Origin: Mycolicibacterium brisbanense
Lineage (GTDB): Bacteria > Actinomycetota > Actinomycetes > Mycobacteriales > Mycobacteriaceae
DNA length: 64,000 nt
Assembly: GCF_001570425.1 (NCBI RefSeq)
Contig: NZ_BCSX01000024.1
Location: 248,001-312,000, forward strand
Reading direction: 5' to 3'
In this document: piece after piece, positions 1 through 8,945 of the stretch
Numbering within the stretch: the stretch's first letter is position 1
How the letters are laid out: each line of letters opens with the position of its first letter
Translations under genes and position numbers: made by a program
The notes under the pieces: model-generated
Seen by the model: the letters and a program-made list of their open reading frames with translations, nothing else
What the model was told of the DNA's origin: nothing
Databases searched by the model: none

Positions 1-410
1 CCGACGAACAGCGGGCGAACCTGTCGCTGTGGGCCATGCTGTCGGCACCGCTGATCGCCGGCAACGATGTCCGGTCGATCGATACCCAGACGCGGGACAT
101 TCTCATCAACCCCGACGTGATCGCGATCGACCAGGATCCCTCGGTCGGTCCCGCACGGCCGATGGCCGATCCCCGGGTCCTGGTCAAGCCGCTCTCCGAC
201 GGCACAGTGGCTGTCGCGCTGTACAACTCGGCCGACACACCGCAGCTCATCTCCACGACGGCCGTGCAGATCGGGATGGGCCCGGCAACCTGCTACGCGG
301 TACGAGATCTGTGGGCCCGCACCAAGACCCACACCCTGGATGTCATCGGCCGCGAGCCGGTACCCCCGCACACGGTGACGCTGCTCAAGGTCAGTCCGGG
401 GTGTCGGTAG
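1..410 (+). CDS. alpha-galactosidase (GH27-like), 3' end only
   Basis: The gene enters from the left edge; only the C-terminal 135 or so codons are visible, read in frame from base 3 to a TAG at 408-410. The first visible stretch (DEQRANLSLWAMLSAPL, then IAGNDVR and INPDVIAIDQD) is characteristic of the end of the catalytic barrel of GH27 alpha-galactosidases; the remainder resembles their C-terminal beta-sandwich. The enzyme would release terminal alpha-galactose from oligosaccharides. Its 3' end overlaps the convergent small membrane gene by 20 bases. Nearby symporter, galT and galK genes fit a galactose-use role. The catalytic aspartates and any signal peptide lie outside the window, so location in the cell is unknown. 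Confidence 0.85.
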   Translation, partial: DEQRANLSLWAMLSAPLIAGNDVRSIDTQTRDILINPDVIAIDQDPSVGPARPMADPRVLVKPLSDGTVAVALYNSADTPQLISTTAVQIGMGPATCYAVRDLWARTKTHTLDVIGREPVPPHTVTLLKVSPGCR

Positions 411-669
411 ACGTCTCGGCAGATATCTCCTCGACGGGGACGGGACGCAGCAGCGCCCACACGATGAATGTCGCCGCCACGGCGATCAGCACCAGGCCCA
501 CCCACCAGTTGGCGCTGGTACCGACGTACAGGTCGACCGTGTTGTGCGCGGTGGATGGCTGGTGCGGACCGAGAATCGTGGGCGCGAGCCCGGCGATGGT
601 CAGGAGCACGCCGAAGATGCCCAGCAGCGCACCCACGATATTGCGGATGTCGAACAGACGCGTAAACAC
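391..669 (-). CDS. small two-helix membrane protein downstream of symporter
   Basis: About 92 residues with two hydrophobic segments (around residues 8-30, IVGALLGIFGVLLTIAGLAP, and 52-72, WWVGLVLIAVAATFIVWALL) separated by a short polar loop, and an acidic C-terminus. A GTG at 675 directly abuts the AGGAGG ribosome-binding site, so the next GTG (669), five bases from it, is the better start. That ribosome-binding site overlaps the stop of the symporter gene, so the two are probably translationally coupled. A small accessory subunit of the transporter is possible but is inferred only from linkage. Confidence 0.65.
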   Translation of the reverse strand: MFTRLFDIRNIVGALLGIFGVLLTIAGLAPTILGPHQPSTAHNTVDLYVGTSANWWVGLVLIAVAATFIVWALLRPVPVEEISAETSTDTPD

Positions 670-678
670 CGGCACCTC

Positions 679-2352
679 CTAATGGAACACGATGTTGAGG
701 ACGACGACGCAGGCCAACATCACGCCGGCCAGCGGAACGGGCTTGAGGTACCACGGTTTTCCGGCATCCTCGGGATCGCCGAACAGCTTCACCGGGGTCT
801 GTGAGTACACCAGCCCGGTGAGCTCCGCCTCCGGTTTGGGTGCGGTCACCAAACTGACCACGACGCTGACGATGATGTCGACGACGAACGCGGCGCTGGC
901 GGCCAGGAACGGCATGCCCTGCCCCGGCAAGTCGATTACGCCCGCCTTGGACAGCGCGAAAACGGTGATGGCGGACAGTGTCCCGGCCACCAGGCCGGTC
1001 CAGCCGGCGGTGGCGGTCATCCGCTTCCAGAACATGCCGAGGATGAACGTCGCGAACAGTGGCGCGTTGAAGAAGCCGAACAGCGTCTGCAGGTAGTCCA
1101 TCAGGTTGGAGTAACCCGAGGCGATCAGCGCGGTGAAGATCGCCAGCACCGTCGCGGCGATCGTCGCGAACCGGCCGACCTGGATGTAGTAGTGGTCGGG
1201 GCGATCTTTGACGATGTACTGCTGCCAGATGTCGTAGCTGAACACCGTGTTGAACGCCGAGACGTTGGCGGCCATACCGGCCATGAACGACGCGATCAGG
1301 CCCGTGACGGCCACCCCGAGCAGACCGTTGGGCAGGATGTCGCGGACCATGAGCAGGATGGCGTCGTTGTAGGTGACCTGGCCGCTGCCCGTGGACTTCA
1401 GCTGCATCACGTCGCCGATGGTGGCTGCGGCGATCATGCCGGGAAGCACCACCACGAACGGGATGAGCATCTTCGGGAACGAGCCGATGATCGGCGCGCG
1501 GCGCGCCGCCGACATCGAGCTGGACGCCATGGCGCGTTGCACCTCGACGAAGTTGGTGGTCCAGTAGCCGAAGGACAGCACGAACCCGAGGCCGAACACG
1601 ATGCCGATCACCGACCACACGGGGCTGGTGAAACCGCTGAGCGCCTGGCCGGGCCAGGTGGTGAGCTGCTCGTGGGTGGTGGCCGTCACCGAGCCGTCGG
1701 CTTTGACGGTGTTGATCACCTTGTCCCGCAGACCGTTCCAGCCACCGACCTTGATGAGCCCGAAGATCGTCAGCGGTACGAGTGCGGCGAGGATGACGAA
1801 GAACTGCAGAACTTCGTTGTAGATCGCCGCCGACAGACCGCCCAGTGCGGTGTAGGTCAGCACGATCGCCGCGGCGACGATCAGCGAAACCCATTGCGAC
1901 CAACCGAGCAACGCGTTGATCACCGTCGCCAGCAGGAACAGGTTCACCCCGGCGATCAGCACCTGCGCAACGGCAAAGCTGATGGCGTTCACCAGGTGAG
2001 CGCCGGGGCCGAAGCGTCGGCGCATGAATTCCGGGACGCTTCGCACCTTGGAGCCGTAGTAGAACGGCATCATGATCACGCCGAGGAACAGCATCGCCGG
2101 GACGGCGCCGATCCAGTAGTAATGCATTGTGGCCAGGCCGATTTGGGCGCCGTTGGCCGACATGCCCATGATCTCGACCGCGCCCAGATTCGCCGACACG
2201 AACGCGATGCCGGTGACCCAGGCGGGTAGCCGGCGGCCGGACAGGAAGAAATCGAGGCTGGACGTGATCTGGCTGCGCGCCAGAAGGCCGATGCCGAGCA
2301 CGAATACGAAATAGATCGCGATCAGCGCATAGTCGAGTATGCCGACGTTCAA
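679..2352 (-). CDS. sodium:solute symporter (SSS family), probably sugar uptake
   Basis: A 557-residue integral membrane protein with about 13-14 hydrophobic segments, usual for the SSS/SGLT family. Family signatures seen include DFFLSGRRLPAW near residue 35, GAVEIMGMSANGAQ near 60, VPEFMRRRFGP near 107 and ALGGLSAAIYNEVLQFF near 168. It would couple sodium entry to uptake of a sugar or similar solute. It is divergent from galT-galK and close to an alpha-galactosidase, so galactose is the likely substrate, but this is inference. The proposed start is TTG at 2352; an AAGGAG lies about 26 bases upstream, too far for that start, so the exact N-terminus is uncertain. Confidence 0.85.
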   Translation of the reverse strand: MNVGILDYALIAIYFVFVLGIGLLARSQITSSLDFFLSGRRLPAWVTGIAFVSANLGAVEIMGMSANGAQIGLATMHYYWIGAVPAMLFLGVIMMPFYYGSKVRSVPEFMRRRFGPGAHLVNAISFAVAQVLIAGVNLFLLATVINALLGWSQWVSLIVAAAIVLTYTALGGLSAAIYNEVLQFFVILAALVPLTIFGLIKVGGWNGLRDKVINTVKADGSVTATTHEQLTTWPGQALSGFTSPVWSVIGIVFGLGFVLSFGYWTTNFVEVQRAMASSSMSAARRAPIIGSFPKMLIPFVVVLPGMIAAATIGDVMQLKSTGSGQVTYNDAILLMVRDILPNGLLGVAVTGLIASFMAGMAANVSAFNTVFSYDIWQQYIVKDRPDHYYIQVGRFATIAATVLAIFTALIASGYSNLMDYLQTLFGFFNAPLFATFILGMFWKRMTATAGWTGLVAGTLSAITVFALSKAGVIDLPGQGMPFLAASAAFVVDIIVSVVVSLVTAPKPEAELTGLVYSQTPVKLFGDPEDAGKPWYLKPVPLAGVMLACVVVLNIVFH

Positions 2353-2409
2353 GTGCAGGACGTTGGTATCCGTTTTCGCTCCTTCGTCCAGAGGTCAGGA
2401 AAGATACTA

Positions 2410-3501
2410 GTGTTCCGAAGTGTGACGGAGCCGACACATTGGAAACTGGCCGACGGTCGCGACCTGTTTTTCTTCGCGCTGCCAGGCCATGTGCCCGCCC
2501 CGGTGCCCGATCAACGGCCGCTCGGCCCGGGCGGGTCGCATCCGACCGAACTGCGGTTCGACCGGACGACCGGGCAGTGGGTGATCATCGCGGCCGCTCG
2601 GCAGGACCGCACCTACAAGCCGCCGCCAGACCAGTGCCCGCTGTGCCCCGGGCCGACGGGCGAGACCAGTGAGATCCCCGCGCCGGACTACGACGTGGTG
2701 GTGTTCGAGAACCGCTTCCCGAGCCTGGCGGGGGAGGGTGTGGTGGGGCCACCGGAAACTGCCGGCTTCGTCGCGGCACCCGGCTACGGTCGCTGCGAGG
2801 TGATCTGCTTTACCAGCAACCACACAGGATCGTTCGGAGCGCTCCCCCTCCCGCACGCCCGGCTGGTGGTCGACGCGTGGCGGCACCGCACCGCCGACCT
2901 TCTCAAGCGGACCGGTGTGGAGCAGGTCTTCTGCTTCGAGAACCGCGGCGAGGAGATCGGCGTGACGCTGACCCACCCGCACGGCCAGATCTACGCCTAC
3001 CCATACCTGACGCCGCGCACGGAGGTCATGTTGCGCCAAGCCGCCGAGTTCCGGGAGATTCACGGCGGCAACCTCTTTGAGTCGCTGCTGGCCGCCGAGC
3101 AAGCCAACGGCCAGCGGCTGGTGGCGCAGAACGACCTGTTCACCGCATTCGTGCCGTTCGCGGCCCGCTGGCCCGTCGAGGTACACATCTACCCGAACCG
3201 CTTGGTGCCCAACGTCGTTGAACTTTCCACCGCGGAGTGCGACGCGCTGGCCTCAATCTACCTCGACGTGTTGGGCCGTTTCGACCGCATGTACTCGGCG
3301 CCGTTGCCGTACATATCGGCGCTGCACCAGTATTCGGGCGCCGGTGTGCAGGGCGACGGCTACTTTCACATCGAGCTGATGTCCATTCGCCGCAGCGCCA
3401 CCAAGCTGAAATATCTGGCCGGTTCCGAATCGGCCATGGATGCGTTCATCGGTGACGTGACGCCCGAGAGCGTGGCGCAGCGGCTGCGGGAACTGGCATG
3501 A
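2410..3501 (+). CDS. galT: galactose-1-phosphate uridylyltransferase GalT
   Basis: A 363-residue protein of the GalT (HIT-superfamily) family, which exchanges UMP between UDP-glucose and galactose-1-phosphate in the Leloir pathway. The nucleophile motif [11 protein letters not shown] is present near residue 190, with the zinc-site CPLC near 77-80, an ENRFPSL segment, and a C-terminal HIEL segment typical of the family. GTG at 2410 is chosen as start because AGGAAAG lies 7-8 bases upstream; GTG 2422 is an alternative. The stop codon overlaps the ATG of galK (ATGA), so the two are coupled. It is divergent from the sodium symporter, with about 57 bases between. Confidence 0.93.
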   Translation: MFRSVTEPTHWKLADGRDLFFFALPGHVPAPVPDQRPLGPGGSHPTELRFDRTTGQWVIIAAARQDRTYKPPPDQCPLCPGPTGETSEIPAPDYDVVVFENRFPSLAGEGVVGPPETAGFVAAPGYGRCEVICFTSNHTGSFGALPLPHARLVVDAWRHRTADLLKRTGVEQVFCFENRGEEIGVTLTHPHGQIYAYPYLTPRTEVMLRQAAEFREIHGGNLFESLLAAEQANGQRLVAQNDLFTAFVPFAARWPVEVHIYPNRLVPNVVELSTAECDALASIYLDVLGRFDRMYSAPLPYISALHQYSGAGVQGDGYFHIELMSIRRSATKLKYLAGSESAMDAFIGDVTPESVAQRLRELA

Positions 3502-4583
3502 CCGTCCGATACTCCGCGCCGGGCCGGGTGAACCTCATCGGCGAACACACCGACTACAACCTGGGATTCGCATTGCCGATCGCGTTGCCGCAGCGCACAT
3601 CGGTGGTGTTCGACCCGGATACCTCTGACGTGCTGGAGGTTTCGAGCGCGCTGGGCGACGGGTCGGTGCGGGTTCCGCTCGCGACGATGCCCGGCGGCGT
3701 GACGGACTGGGCCGGTTATGTCGCCGGGGTCGTGTGGGCGCTGCGCTGCGCCGGGCATGCGGTACCGGGCGGGACGATGACGATCACCAGCGACGTCGAG
3801 GTGGGCTCGGGGCTGTCGTCGTCGGCGGCCTTGGAATGCGCGGTCCTCGGTGCCCTCCTCACGTCAGCGGGCATCGAACTCGACCGCATCAACCAGGCCC
3901 GCCTTGCCCAGCGCGCCGAGAACGAGTACGTCGGCGCGCCCACAGGTCTACTCGACCAGCTGGCCTCCCTGTTCGGGGAACCCGCGCAGGCCATGCTCAT
4001 CGACTTTCGTGACGTCACCGTTCAGTCGGTGCCGTTCGACCCTGAATCGTCCGGCACGGCGCTGCTGTTGATCGACTCGCACGCCCGGCACGCGCACGCC
4101 GGCGGCGAGTACGCGGCCCGGCGCGCATCGTGTGAACGCGCAGCGTCCGCTCTCGGTGTGGCGTCGCTGCGTGAGGTCTCCACGACGTCGGCGCTCGAGG
4201 TCGTCAAAGATCCCGTCGATGCCCGGCGGGCGCGTCACATCGTCACCGAAAACCAGCGTGTGCTCGATTGCGTTGCGGCGCTGGCTACTTCGGACTTCAC
4301 CGCAGCCGGTGCGCTGTGGACCGCATCGCATGCGTCGATGCGCGACGACTTCGAGATCACCACGCCGCACCTCGACCTCATCGCGGCGACCGCCGTGCAG
4401 GCGGGCGCGTTCGGTGCACGGATGACCGGTGGCGGCTTCGGCGGCTGCGTCATCGCGCTCGTACCCGACGAGCGGGCCGACGCCGTCGGCGACGCGGTGC
4501 GCCGGGCTGTCGCCGCTGCGGGCTATCAAGACCCGACGATCACCAGAACCCACGCGGGAAATGGGGCGGGGCTCGGCGTTTAG
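3498..4583 (+). CDS. galK: galactokinase GalK
   Basis: A 361-residue GHMP-family sugar kinase. Visible motifs are the N-terminal galactokinase signature [13 protein letters not shown] (residues 9-21), the ATP-binding [11 protein letters not shown] near 100, and the C-terminal [12 protein letters not shown] near 310. It phosphorylates galactose at C1, supplying the substrate of the preceding GalT. Its start overlaps the galT stop by four bases. Length is slightly shorter than the E. coli enzyme (382 aa) but the three GHMP motifs are complete, so it should be active. Confidence 0.94.
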   Translation: MTVRYSAPGRVNLIGEHTDYNLGFALPIALPQRTSVVFDPDTSDVLEVSSALGDGSVRVPLATMPGGVTDWAGYVAGVVWALRCAGHAVPGGTMTITSDVEVGSGLSSSAALECAVLGALLTSAGIELDRINQARLAQRAENEYVGAPTGLLDQLASLFGEPAQAMLIDFRDVTVQSVPFDPESSGTALLLIDSHARHAHAGGEYAARRASCERAASALGVASLREVSTTSALEVVKDPVDARRARHIVTENQRVLDCVAALATSDFTAAGALWTASHASMRDDFEITTPHLDLIAATAVQAGAFGARMTGGGFGGCVIALVPDERADAVGDAVRRAVAAAGYQDPTITRTHAGNGAGLGV

Positions 4584-4669
4584 TGCCCAGATTCCCGGGG
4601 TAGCCGAGCGCCCAGGGCTTGCGCGGGTGCGCCGATCAAGCCGACGGAACCAGCGGACGGGGAATTGCT

Positions 4670-5851
4670 GTGAAAGCGGTAACGTGGCACGGGCGACGCG
4701 ATGTACGGGTGGACACCGTCGCGGATCCGAAAATCGAAAAACCGGATGACGCGATCATCGAAGTCACCTCCACCAACATCTGCGGCAGCGACCTGCACCT
4801 GTACGAAGTGCTCGGCGCCTTCATGCACGAGGGCGACATCCTCGGCCACGAGGCCATGGGCATCGTACGAGAGGTGGGCTCGTCCGTCGGTGACCTGGCC
4901 GTCGGCGACCGGGTGGTCGTCCCGTTCCAGATCTCCTGCGGCCACTGTTACATGTGCGACCGGCAGTTCTACACGCAGTGCGAGACCACGCAGGTACGCG
5001 AGCAGGGCAAAGGCGCGGCTCTGTTCGGCTACTCGGAGCTCTACGGCGAGGTGCCCGGCGGTCAGGCGGAGTACCTGCGGGTGCCCCAGGCCCAGTTCAC
5101 GCACATCAAAGTGCCCGAGGGACCGCCCGACTCGCGGTTCGTCTATCTGTCCGACGTGCTGCCGACCGCCTGGCAGGCGGTCGCCTACGCCGACATCCCC
5201 GACGGCGGGTCCGTCACCGTCCTGGGGCTGGGCCCGATCGGGGACATGTCGGCGCGCATCGCCAGTCACCTCGGCTACCGGGTCATCGCAGTCGACCGGG
5301 TGCCCGAGCGGCTGCTGCGCGCGGAGGCCCGCGGGATCACCACGGTCGACCTCGACGGCCTCGACCGCTCGCTGGGCGATGAGATCCGGTCGATGACCGG
5401 CGGCCGCGGCACGGATTCGGTGATCGATGCGGTGGGGATGGAGTCGCATGGTTCACCGGTCGCGCAGGCCATGCAGCGGGTGACGGCGGCGTTGCCGGAC
5501 ATGATCGCGAAACCCATGATGCAGGTGGCCGGACTCGACCGGCTCGACGCGTTGTACTCGGCGATCGACATCGTGCGGCGCGGTGGCACCATATCGCTCA
5601 TCGGGGTGTACGGCGGCAGCGCCGATCCGCTGCCCATGTTGACGCTGTTCGACAAGCAGGTGCAACTCCGGATGGGGCAGGCCAACGTCAAGAAGTGGGT
5701 CGACGACATCATGCCGCTGCTCACCGACGACGATCCGCTGGGTGTCGACACCTTCGCAAGCCATGTTCTGCCGCTCGACGACGCGCCGCGGGCCTACGAG
5801 CTGTTCCAGAAAAAGCAGGACGGTGCGGTCAAGATGATGCTGAAGCCCTGA
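4670..5851 (+). CDS. zinc-dependent dehydrogenase (FDH-like MDR family)
   Basis: A 393-residue medium-chain dehydrogenase. Catalytic zinc ligands appear as ICGSDLHLY near residue 37 and GHEAMG near 63; the structural-zinc cysteines CGHCYMC...C follow near 90-105. The Rossmann motif is VLGLGPIGDMSA near 185, and the segment RGTDSVIDAVGME is typical of glutathione-independent formaldehyde dehydrogenase/threonine dehydrogenase-like members. It should oxidise an alcohol or aldehyde adduct with NAD(P). The GTG start is preceded by GGGGAA. It follows galK by 86 bases on the same strand, and no specific substrate can be assigned from context. Confidence 0.85.
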   Translation: MKAVTWHGRRDVRVDTVADPKIEKPDDAIIEVTSTNICGSDLHLYEVLGAFMHEGDILGHEAMGIVREVGSSVGDLAVGDRVVVPFQISCGHCYMCDRQFYTQCETTQVREQGKGAALFGYSELYGEVPGGQAEYLRVPQAQFTHIKVPEGPPDSRFVYLSDVLPTAWQAVAYADIPDGGSVTVLGLGPIGDMSARIASHLGYRVIAVDRVPERLLRAEARGITTVDLDGLDRSLGDEIRSMTGGRGTDSVIDAVGMESHGSPVAQAMQRVTAALPDMIAKPMMQVAGLDRLDALYSAIDIVRRGGTISLIGVYGGSADPLPMLTLFDKQVQLRMGQANVKKWVDDIMPLLTDDDPLGVDTFASHVLPLDDAPRAYELFQKKQDGAVKMMLKP

Positions 5852-5855
5852 CCGG

Positions 5856-6689
5856 CTACCGCAGCTTCACCATCCGCGTCGTCGAACTCTCGTCCAGCTC
5901 GACGACGTCGGAGCGCGACCGCAGGAAATCACTGAAAGACCGGAAACCCAGCGACTTCTCGCTGAACGACGGGTCCATGCGTTTCATCTGCGCCTTGACC
6001 ACCGAATTGTGCAGCCACTCCACGTCGTCCTTTTCCAGCCCGATCCGCAGGGCGCGGGTGAGCAACGCGGTGGCCTCGGCCTGCGGGTCCGGCTCAGCGG
6101 TTTTGCGGGTGCGCTTCTGCTGCTTGGGTTCTGGGGCCGGTTCCGGGGTGGGGACGCCGGGAAGCGCGTCGTAGATGACGAATTCGTCGCACGCCGCCGC
6201 CAACGCGCGGCTCGACGAGCCCGCGACCCCGATGCCGACGACGTAACGCCCCAGCCGCTTGCAGCGTTGTGCGAGCGGAATGTAGTCCGAGTCGCCGGCC
6301 ACGATCACCACATGCGTGAGGTCGGGCAGCCGGAACATGTCCTCGACGGCGTCGACCGCGAGCCGGATGTCGGCGCCGTTCTTGCCATATGCCGCGGCCG
6401 GGAACAACTGCACCAGGTCCACGGCGCGCCCCACGAGCTGTTCGCGGTATCCCGCGTTGACGTCGGCCGACCAGTCCGCGTAGGCGCGGGTGAGTACCAG
6501 GGTTCCGAAGGACGACGCGAAGTCGAGGATCGCGGCGACGTCGACGGTGGCCTTGGCGAGCTTGTCCGCGTCGAGTCCCTTGGCCTTGTCACGTTGAAAC
6601 GAGCTGCGGCCGTTGACCTGGTCGTAACGTGAGATGACGATGTTGTCGAAGTCGAGGTAGACCGCGACGCGGGTGGCGGGTTCGGTCAC
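5856..6689 (-). CDS. NYN-domain (PIN-like) ribonuclease with C-terminal OST-HTH/LOTUS domain
   Basis: 277 residues. The N-terminal NYN/LabA fold is seen as VAVYLDFDNI (residues 8-17), a middle acidic KNGADIRLAVDA segment, and VVIVAGDSDYIPLAQR near 128, giving the aspartates expected for a metal-dependent PIN-like nuclease. A charged linker rich in proline and lysine (about 180-200) precedes a C-terminal winged-helix LOTUS/OST-HTH domain ending around KSLGFRSFSDFLRS. Such proteins bind and may cut RNA; the target here is unknown. The gene converges on the dehydrogenase with four bases between stops. GTG 6689 is the start used. Confidence 0.85.
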   Translation of the reverse strand: MTEPATRVAVYLDFDNIVISRYDQVNGRSSFQRDKAKGLDADKLAKATVDVAAILDFASSFGTLVLTRAYADWSADVNAGYREQLVGRAVDLVQLFPAAAYGKNGADIRLAVDAVEDMFRLPDLTHVVIVAGDSDYIPLAQRCKRLGRYVVGIGVAGSSSRALAAACDEFVIYDALPGVPTPEPAPEPKQQKRTRKTAEPDPQAEATALLTRALRIGLEKDDVEWLHNSVVKAQMKRMDPSFSEKSLGFRSFSDFLRSRSDVVELDESSTTRMVKLR

Positions 6690-6786
6690 GAACTCAGTCT
6701 GGCTTATGAATGCCCGACTGTGCTGATTTAGACCCGCGCCGGCGTGGGTAGTCCTACAGTTATTGCTGTCACCTCAAGGGGCCATG

Positions 6787-8037
6787 ATGGGTGCAAAGAC
6801 TACAGGCGATGGATTGGCCGACGTCGTGGTTACGGCGGCGGTATCGACGACTGCACTGGCGGCGGAGGCCGAGGAGACCTGGCAGTTGTTGCTGGAGGGC
6901 CGCACCGGTATTCGCGACCTCGACAGCCCGTTCGTGACGGAATTCGATTCGCCCGTCAGGATTGGTGGGCAGCTCACGGAGAATCTCGACGAGATTCTTA
7001 GTCGTGTTGAGCGGAAACGTCTTTCGTACACCGGGCAGATGGCGACGGTGCTCGGCCGGCGACTGTGGGAGAGCGCAGGCGCCCCCGACGTCGACACCCG
7101 GCGGCTGCTCGTCTCGATCGGTCTGGCGCTGGGTTCGACCGAAGAACTCACCCTCCAGTACGACACCTGGCTGCAAAAGGGATTGCGTGCGGTGCCTCCG
7201 ACGGCGATCCCGAAGTACATGCCCAACGGTGCGGCTGCCGCGGTTGGTTTGGAGCGGCAAGCCAAGGCGGGCGTCATCTCACCACTGATGGCCGACGCGT
7301 CAGGGGCCTCGGCCATCGCTCATGCGTGGCGGCACATCATCTTCGGTGACGCCGACATCGCCATCTGCGGCGGTGTCGAATCGTGGATCGAGGCGGTGCC
7401 CGTCGCGGCGTTCTGCCAGTTGGGCATGCTGTCGACCTACAACCAGGATCCGTCTGCTGCGTGCCGTCCGTTCGACGCCGACCGCGACGGCATGGTGTTC
7501 GGTGAGGGTGGCGCATTGATGCTCATCGAAACCGAGGAGCACGCCAAGGCGCGCGGCGCCCGTATCCTCGCTCGGCTCATGGGAGTCGGGATCACCTGCG
7601 ACTGTCATGACGTCGTGGCACCGGATCCCGAAGGTGAGCAGGCCGGCGCCGCCATCAGCCGGGCCATCCAACTGGCCGGCCTCACCCCGGCCGACATCGA
7701 TCACGTCAATGCTCACGCGACCGGAACGGTCGTTGGTGATCAAGCCGAGGCGCATGCCATCCACCGCGCCCTCGGCGCGCAGACACCCGCGGTATACGCA
7801 CCCAAAGCGGCGCTGGGCCATTCGCTGGGGGCCGCAGGTGCGGTGGAGGCGGTGCTGACGGTGCAGGCCCTGCGCGACGGTGTCATCCCGCCGACCTTGA
7901 ACCACAAGAACCACGATCCTGAGATCGATCTGGACGTGGTGGCAGACCAGCCGCGCCGCGGCCGATTCCGCTATGCGATCAGCGACTCGTTCGGGTTCGG
8001 CGGCAACAACGTGGCGTTGGCCTTCGGGGCGTACTAG
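6787..8037 (+). CDS. KasA/KasB-like beta-ketoacyl-ACP synthase with catalytic Cys replaced by Asp
   Basis: 416 residues, the size of KasA. The thiolase fold of FAS-II condensing enzymes is clear: HATGT with His310, KAALGHSLGAAG with Lys340 and His345, and the C-terminal FGFGGNN loop. The nucleophile position, which reads A-C-(S/A)-S-G in KasA/KasB, is A-D-A-S-G here (GAC codon at 7294-7296, residue 170). It therefore should not form an acyl-enzyme by the usual route. It may be a non-catalytic partner, a decarboxylase-like variant or a chain-length modulator; all are inference. The start at ATG 6787 is set by AAGGGG five bases upstream. Its end overlaps the convergent methyltransferase by four bases. 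Confidence 0.88.
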   Translation: MGAKTTGDGLADVVVTAAVSTTALAAEAEETWQLLLEGRTGIRDLDSPFVTEFDSPVRIGGQLTENLDEILSRVERKRLSYTGQMATVLGRRLWESAGAPDVDTRRLLVSIGLALGSTEELTLQYDTWLQKGLRAVPPTAIPKYMPNGAAAAVGLERQAKAGVISPLMADASGASAIAHAWRHIIFGDADIAICGGVESWIEAVPVAAFCQLGMLSTYNQDPSAACRPFDADRDGMVFGEGGALMLIETEEHAKARGARILARLMGVGITCDCHDVVAPDPEGEQAGAAISRAIQLAGLTPADIDHVNAHATGTVVGDQAEAHAIHRALGAQTPAVYAPKAALGHSLGAAGAVEAVLTVQALRDGVIPPTLNHKNHDPEIDLDVVADQPRRGRFRYAISDSFGFGGNNVALAFGAY

Positions 8038-8921
8038 TTTCGCTTGACGAGCGTGAACTGCGCGACCTCCGCGATACCGCGGCGGAAGAAGTCGGCACAA
8101 CCCGTCAGGTAGTGCATGTATCGCTCGTAGACCTCGGTCGAGGTCGTGGCGATCGCCGCGTCCCGCTGCTCGGCCAGATTCGCCGCCCAGGTGTCGAGCG
8201 TGCGCACGTAATGTGGATTCATCAGTTGCAGCTCGACGGTGGAAAAGCCGGAACCGGAAGAGTATTCGAGGACGTCCTCGTCGGAGGGCAGCTGGCCGCC
8301 GGGGAATATCTCTTTGCCGATGAACCGCGTGAACTTCATGTCGCTGATGGTCACCGGGATCGCGTGCTCGCGCCAGTAGTTGATCGGATGGGTGAAGATC
8401 GTCTCCAGCACCATCGACCCCGCGGCAGGCAGAACCCGGTGTGCCATGTCGAAAAACGCTGCGTACCGCGACTTTCCGAAGGCCTCGAAAGCCTCGATAC
8501 TCACGATGCGGTCCACGGGATCGTCGAACTGTTCCCAGCCCCGCAGGTGCACCTGGTGCGACCGATCGGTGGCGACAGTGTCCAAAAGGCTTTGCGTGTA
8601 CGCGTGCTGGTTCCTGCTCAAGGTCAAGCCGACGACGTTGACGTCGTACTTCTCGATCGCGCGCTTCATCAGCGCACCCCAGCCACACCCGACGTCGAGC
8701 AACGTCATACCGGGCTGCAGGCCGAGTTTGTCCAGGGCGAGGTCGATCTTGGCCATCTGAGCCTCTTCGAGCGTCATGTCGTCGCGCGCGTAGAACGCGC
8801 AACTGTACGTTCGCGACGGGTCCTGGAAGAGTCCGAAGAAGTCGTCCGAGAGGTCGTAGTGGGCTTGCACATCCTCGAAGTACGGCCGCATCTGCGCCGT
8901 AGCCGTGCTGCTCTCAGCCAT
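8034..8921 (-). CDS. UmaA-like mycolic acid SAM methyltransferase (cyclopropane synthase family)
   Basis: 295 residues. The SAM-binding motif LLDVGCGWGALM is near residue 73, preceded by the family hallmark TYSCAFYARDDMTLEEAQ. Instead of the usual GAFEHFG of CmaA/PcaA it has EAFEAFG, and it carries FIGKEIFPGGQLP and MHYLTGC...FFRRGI; these features match my recollection of UmaA more than cyclopropane synthases. Family members transfer methyl or methylene groups to double bonds of meromycolate chains. The His-to-Ala change in the FE(H/A)F motif touches the active-site region, so its reaction is uncertain. It is in tandem with the next methyltransferase, 24 bases apart. Confidence 0.85.
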   Translation of the reverse strand: MAESSTATAQMRPYFEDVQAHYDLSDDFFGLFQDPSRTYSCAFYARDDMTLEEAQMAKIDLALDKLGLQPGMTLLDVGCGWGALMKRAIEKYDVNVVGLTLSRNQHAYTQSLLDTVATDRSHQVHLRGWEQFDDPVDRIVSIEAFEAFGKSRYAAFFDMAHRVLPAAGSMVLETIFTHPINYWREHAIPVTISDMKFTRFIGKEIFPGGQLPSDEDVLEYSSGSGFSTVELQLMNPHYVRTLDTWAANLAEQRDAAIATTSTEVYERYMHYLTGCADFFRRGIAEVAQFTLVKRN

Positions 8922-8945
8922 CGGATGACCCCCTCTGTGATTGAG

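Noticed and set aside
293..2437. Long plus- and minus-strand frames over the symporter gene (e.g. 293-2437 minus, 1192-2229 plus)
   Set aside because: They are Arg/His/Asp-rich shadows typical of high-GC DNA and overlap the 557-aa symporter that has membrane helices and family motifs.
4619..4669. Upstream extension of the zinc-dehydrogenase frame (MRGCADQADGTS...)
   Set aside because: The conserved protein starts at VKAVTWHG; the GTG at 4670 has a purine-rich site before it.
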